From the NCBI GenBank assembly GCA_050015355.1, contig JBEKBO010000014.1:1-63213 (forward strand): DNA of 63,213 nt. The letters are read 5' to 3'. Below the pieces are notes generated by a model that worked only from the letters and a program-made list of their open reading frames with translations, did no database searches and had not been told where the DNA came from. Position numbers and translations under genes: made by a program. Shown here piece by piece: positions 59,538 to 63,213 of this stretch; position 1 is the stretch's first letter, and every line of letters starts with the position of its first letter. The stretch comes from CAWBRT01 sp050015355 (GTDB lineage Bacteria; Acidobacteriota; Terriglobia; Terriglobales; Acidobacteriaceae).

Positions 59538-60875
59538 ATGGCAGCATCCACGGTCCCTGGGCCCAAAGCTGAACCTCGTGTAGTCAATCGCTGGCTACAA
59601 ATGTGCGCCGGCATCGTCGCCATGATGGCGATCGCCAATCTACAGTATGCCTGGACGCTATTCACTAAACCTTTGACTACAAACTTCCGCGTAACGCTTG
59701 CGGCGGTCCAAGTGGCCTTTGCCGCATTTATTTTCGCGGAAACCTGGCTGGTGCCGTTTGAAGGATATCTGGTCGACCGGCTTGGACCACGCCTGCTGAT
59801 AGCGATCGGTGGCGTGCTCGTCGGAGCCGGCTGGATCGGATCCGGGTACGCGGCTTCCATGACCGGAGTGATCGTGTGGTATGCGATCGGCGGCATAGGC
59901 GCCGGTGCCATTTACGGCGCGTGCGTTGGCAACGTGCTCAAGTGGTTTCCCGATCATCGCGGCCTGTGCGTCGGCGTGGTCTCCGGCGCGTATGGCATAG
60001 GAACCGCAGTTACCGTGGCTCCCATAGCCACGATGATCAAAACCTCCGGATACCAGCACACTTTCATCACTTGGGGATTCATCCAGGGGACGATCGTGGT
60101 GCTTGCCGCGCTGTTCATTATCGCACCGCCGGACGGCTGGCTGCCGGTGGGCTGGAAGCCCAGCAAAGTGGCAATCGCCGCGATGGACATGACTTGGGTG
60201 CAGATGATTAAGCAACCTTCGTTCTACATCATTTACATAATGATGACGATGGTGGCTTTCGGCGGCTTGGTCGTTACTGCCCAGATCAGCCCCATTGCCT
60301 CTTACTATGGCGTCGACAAGGTGATTATCGCCTGGGGTATGTCCGCGCTCGTGTTGGCAATCCAGCTTAACCGTATCGTCAACGGTATAACCCGGCCCTT
60401 CTGGGGTTGGATTTCGGACCGGATTGGCCGCGAGAATGCCATGTTCCTGGCCTTCACGATCGAAGGCATTGCCGTATGGGCATTGCTGCAAACGATCACC
60501 AGGCCGGTTCTGTTCGTACTGCTGTCCAGCGTGGTGTTCTTCGCCTGGGGCGAAATTTTTTCCTTGTTCCCGGCGATCACTGCCGACCTGTTCGGCAGGA
60601 AATGGGCCACTACTAACTACGGCATTGTCTACACCGCCAAAGGCACGGCCTCGATTTTCGCTGGACCGGTCGCCGCTATGGCGAGTGTTAAGGAAGGCTC
60701 GTGGGTCAACGTGTTTTACGCCATGATTGCGTGCGACATACTCGCGGGGTTCATGGCGCTGCTCTGGTTGAAGCCTTACGCGGCGCGGACCATTAAACGC
60801 GCCAAGGAGATGCAGGCAGAAGCCGTAGCAGAGGTTCAGAAAGTCAAGGCAAAGGCCGCTGGAGCCGGACAATAG
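59538..60875 (+). CDS. oxlT: Oxalate/formate antiporter-family (OxlT-like) MFS transporter
   Basis: The 445-residue MFS protein has 12 membrane segments and matches the oxalate:formate antiporter (OFA) family: QYAWTLFTKPL at TM1, VLKWFPDHRGLCVGVVSGAYGIG at TM4-5, NGITRPFWGWISDRIGREN at the loop 8-9, and YTAKGTAS in TM11. The Arg in NGITRP and the Lys in TAKGTAS correspond by context to the two charged residues that bind oxalate in OxlT of Oxalobacter. It probably takes up oxalate in exchange for a monovalent anion or by symport. AGGAGG precedes ATG 59538. The C-terminal 25 residues are a charged helix (KRAKEMQAEAVAEVQK). Confidence 0.9.
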   Translation: MAASTVPGPKAEPRVVNRWLQMCAGIVAMMAIANLQYAWTLFTKPLTTNFRVTLAAVQVAFAAFIFAETWLVPFEGYLVDRLGPRLLIAIGGVLVGAGWIGSGYAASMTGVIVWYAIGGIGAGAIYGACVGNVLKWFPDHRGLCVGVVSGAYGIGTAVTVAPIATMIKTSGYQHTFITWGFIQGTIVVLAALFIIAPPDGWLPVGWKPSKVAIAAMDMTWVQMIKQPSFYIIYIMMTMVAFGGLVVTAQISPIASYYGVDKVIIAWGMSALVLAIQLNRIVNGITRPFWGWISDRIGRENAMFLAFTIEGIAVWALLQTITRPVLFVLLSSVVFFAWGEIFSLFPAITADLFGRKWATTNYGIVYTAKGTASIFAGPVAAMASVKEGSWVNVFYAMIACDILAGFMALLWLKPYAARTIKRAKEMQAEAVAEVQKVKAKAAGAGQ

Positions 60876-61042
60876 AATCGGCTTAGCAGCCAACGGTCCG
60901 GACAGCAACTTGGAGGGGAGTCCTCAATGGCCACGAAGGACTCCCCCCGTTTCAGCGTTCTGTTGCCCGGCCAGTTGCGGCGAAGCTGAGTGAGCATATC
61001 CTTTCGTCTGTCTGGAATTAAGGAACTTGCGATCCAGAGGTT

Positions 61043-62743
61043 ATGACGAATCCGAGGCGGCAATTCCCGGCAAATGCGGGCAGCTTTTTCTTCAGTCGCG
61101 ACGAGTTCGACTACGCCGTCGGAGCGCTGACGCAAAAACTTGAAAAAGGAGCCGCTGTCGATCCTTCGTGGCTTCCGGAGCTAGTCACCATCGGCGGCTT
61201 TCAGTACGAACGCGGCCGGCGAGAGTTTGCAGAGTGGTCAGATTCGATTCAAGCCCTCCTCGGCGGCGCCGTGCAAGCACTCTTGCGCGAGATCTGGGAG
61301 GCCATTCCGCGCAGCGTGGCCGAAAGATTCGGCGCTGCCATCAACAGCGGCATGGCGGATGTCGAGTTGGCGCGGCTCGGTCATGCCTACAAGCAACTCC
61401 AAATCAGCTTCCGTCAAACCCGCGGGGACTCGATCGTCGAAATGATGTCCGACCTCGCCAAGTTCAACGAGGCGGTTCACTCACCCGAACAACCAGCCGA
61501 ATCCGGAGACGGTATAAGCGAGGATGCGCACCGTCACATCTGCATCCGTTGCGGCATGCCGTATGGGCACGAGCCCTGGCAATGCGAACCGCCCGACGAC
61601 CAGCATTGCCCCATGTGCGCTGAAAACGCTGGCGGACCAATCCCCATCTGGATCGAACGCTGGACGGAACCCGGCGACGTGGAGCCCGCCATGACCGAGT
61701 CGGCAGAGCGCAAACTGGCATCCGCTGGTACTGGCACGATTACGGCCGTTGCAGAAGCCGCTTCGCCTGCGCCGGCGGAGTCAGCGGCAACTCCCATAAC
61801 CGTGAGCGTCGAGACAAAAGAAGACGACAGCCCGATCCCTAACCCCACCAAGCATGGTCTCGCGAAGGTGGGAGGCATGGACGAACTCAAGCGATTGCTG
61901 TACGAAGAAGTCGTTACCGCCATGCGCGACCCCGAGGACCTGAAAGCATACGGCCTAACGATCCCGAACGGCATTCTGTTGTTCGGCCCACCCGGATGCG
62001 GCAAGACATTTATCTCGCGCGCGCTGGCCGAAGAGATGGGGTACTACTTCGCGGAAGTGTTCCCTTCCGAGATTGGCAGCACCTTCATACACGGCACCAC
62101 GCTGAAGATTCGCGAGCTGTTTGACACCGCCGCCGAGCGCGCGCCGGCGATTGTTTTTGTCGACGAATTCGAAGGCATTGTTCCCGCGCGCAGAGAGCTT
62201 GCCGCCCATCAGCATCAAACGGCGGAAGAGGTAAGTGAGTTTCTCAAACAGTTGGAAACCTGCGCCGAGCGCCGAATCCTGCTGATCGCGGCCACCAACG
62301 AACCATGGAAAATCGATCCGGCGGTGCAGCGGACCGGCCGGCTCGACAAACGAATCTATGTCGGGGCGCCCGACGCCGCTGCACGTTCGGCGATTTTGCA
62401 ATTCCATCTGTATGGCCGCCGCATGACCGCCATTGATGCCGACAGCCTGGCGAGATCGCTGGATGGATACTCGGCGGCCGATCTGAAAGTCCTGGTGGAC
62501 GAAGCTGCGCGCCTGGCCCGCAAAGCGCGGCAACCCATCTCGGAAGAACACTTGAGCAAGGCGGCGCGCGAACGTGTGCCTCCGTCCATTACCGCGCAGG
62601 ATGAGCAGAGGTTCCGGGCATTCGAACAGCGTGGCGTGGATGGGCCGCGACGTGCCTCCCATGTCTTGTTGCCCGACGACCCCTCTATCCGGACACAAAG
62701 GCGCGCACCAAACATAACGGATTCCACTCGAAGAAAAAGCTGA
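61043..62743 (+). CDS. AAA ATPase with Cys-rich central motif
   Basis: The 566-residue protein has an N-terminal helical region of unknown type, a compact zinc-finger-like block (CIRCGMPYGHEPWQC followed by HCPMC, about residues 170-195), a Ser/Ala-rich linker and a single classical AAA module: Walker A GPPGCGKT, Walker B FVDEFEG, second region of homology AATNEPWKIDPAVQRTGRLDKRIYV with Arg fingers, and a C-terminal lid. Such proteins remodel or unfold other proteins. The partner is unknown; it follows the oxalate genes by 167 bases but has no sequence link to them. Confidence 0.85.
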   Translation: MTNPRRQFPANAGSFFFSRDEFDYAVGALTQKLEKGAAVDPSWLPELVTIGGFQYERGRREFAEWSDSIQALLGGAVQALLREIWEAIPRSVAERFGAAINSGMADVELARLGHAYKQLQISFRQTRGDSIVEMMSDLAKFNEAVHSPEQPAESGDGISEDAHRHICIRCGMPYGHEPWQCEPPDDQHCPMCAENAGGPIPIWIERWTEPGDVEPAMTESAERKLASAGTGTITAVAEAASPAPAESAATPITVSVETKEDDSPIPNPTKHGLAKVGGMDELKRLLYEEVVTAMRDPEDLKAYGLTIPNGILLFGPPGCGKTFISRALAEEMGYYFAEVFPSEIGSTFIHGTTLKIRELFDTAAERAPAIVFVDEFEGIVPARRELAAHQHQTAEEVSEFLKQLETCAERRILLIAATNEPWKIDPAVQRTGRLDKRIYVGAPDAAARSAILQFHLYGRRMTAIDADSLARSLDGYSAADLKVLVDEAARLARKARQPISEEHLSKAARERVPPSITAQDEQRFRAFEQRGVDGPRRASHVLLPDDPSIRTQRRAPNITDSTRRKS

Positions 62744-62895
62744 TGTGTAGCGGGCTCCCCGTGCCTGCCTGCCCGCCGCTAGTTCGCGTTTCATAGCATC
62801 TCGTAATAATTCATGTTCTTGTAACGCAAGCGGTGAGAGATGCCCACTTTTCGCCCGTCGGGAAGCCTATCATTGGGGTGACAGTGGAGGTGTGA

Positions 62896-63213
62896 ATGAA
62901 TCGTTCGGTCTCATCTGATTGGCAACGTGTACGGCTCGGCCTGTCTGTCGCTGTCATCATGCTCTTAATATGTGGCTTGGCAGCCAGGGCAGATGCGCGC
63001 AGCGTAGTTCTCATCTCGTTGGACGGAATGCGCCCCGATTACGTAACACGGGCGGAACAGCTTGGGCTAAAGGTTCCCAACCTTCGGCGCATGATGCGCG
63101 AGGGAGTTTACGCTGAAGGCGTGACCGGCGTTGTCCCAACCGTAACGTATCCGAGCCACACCACGCTGATCACCGGTGTTTGGCCCAGCAAGCATGGCAT
63201 CTGGGCAAACACG
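62896..63213 (+). CDS. Alkaline-phosphatase-superfamily phosphodiesterase, truncated by the window edge
   Basis: The first 106 codons encode a signal peptide (SVAVIMLLICGLAARADA) and the start of a type I phosphodiesterase/nucleotide pyrophosphatase domain: VVLISLDGMRPDYV with the metal Asp and VVPTVTYPSHTTLITGVWPSKHGIW with the nucleophilic Thr. The protein is exported. It runs past base 63213. ATG 62896 has GGAGG 5 nt upstream. Confidence 0.88.
   Translation, partial: MNRSVSSDWQRVRLGLSVAVIMLLICGLAARADARSVVLISLDGMRPDYVTRAEQLGLKVPNLRRMMREGVYAEGVTGVVPTVTYPSHTTLITGVWPSKHGIWANT

Noticed and set aside
1..63213. tRNA, rRNA genes and CRISPR arrays
   Set aside because: No T-loop-like GTTCGAATC patterns with flanking stems, no rRNA signatures and no regularly spaced direct repeats were found by eye.

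Overview
The window reads as a contiguous piece of a GC-rich (about 60%) bacterial chromosome. It is most likely from the phylum Acidobacteriota. That is an inference from the gene set and neighbourhoods: an EF-G paralogue, NrfD-type electron transfer with multihaem cytochrome c, OprB-like porins, a deoxynucleoside kinase next to pantothenate genes, and abundant dispersed hairpin repeats. No rRNA or tRNA gene was found, so the taxonomy is not proven.

Layout. (1) 0.2-7.6 kb is a catabolic cluster: an exported class II aldolase-like protein, a CRP/FNR regulator, a cyclase-family hydrolase, a ThDP enzyme and an MFS transporter, with two tandem CRP/FNR-like operators. (2) 7.6-13.7 kb on the minus strand holds a CooS-CooF-FAD oxidoreductase module with an unusually short CooS, two uncharacterised cysteine-rich proteins and an Ldh-family dehydrogenase. 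(3) 13.8-18.1 kb is a redox-defence block: superoxide dismutase, a deiodinase-like redoxin, a peroxiredoxin with an in-frame UGA (probable selenoprotein) and a DsbA-like protein. (4) 18.5-29.8 kb is mostly housekeeping: an EF-G paralogue, galU, mfd, a porin, an RcnR/FrmR-type repressor and hemL. (5) 29.8-38.9 kb includes a deacetylase, a deoxynucleoside kinase, a broken panB followed by panC, a DNA glycosylase, a second UGA-containing peroxiredoxin (Bcp type), an OPT transporter remnant and a SurA-like isomerase. (6) 39.4-49.3 kb has a YhaM-like HD protein, a two-component system, aroC, def, fmt, rsmB, a cupin and an SDR. (7) 49.3-51.8 kb on the minus strand is a tetrahaem cytochrome c / Tat FeS protein / NrfD quinone module. 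(8) 55.2-60.9 kb is a FadR-type regulator, a three-gene 2-oxoacid:ferredoxin oxidoreductase whose features match oxalate oxidoreductase, and an oxalate/formate-type MFS antiporter. (9) 61-63.2 kb holds an AAA ATPase and the start of a phosphodiesterase running off the window.

The most interesting signals are these: a probable oxalate-oxidising operon in a non-acetogen setting; a mini-CooS that keeps every metal ligand but lost the histidine proton relay; two UGA-decoded peroxiredoxins with candidate SECIS hairpins; six intergenic GTGA-N6-TCAC palindromes in front of the anaerobic operons, matching the CRP-like recognition helix of the local regulator; and a family of about twelve hairpins with covarying stems, constant ends and a conserved 7-nt loop, some of them inside genes. 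Together the anaerobic modules suggest a facultative organism that switches electron-donor and electron-transfer modules under low oxygen while keeping thiol/selenol peroxide defence.
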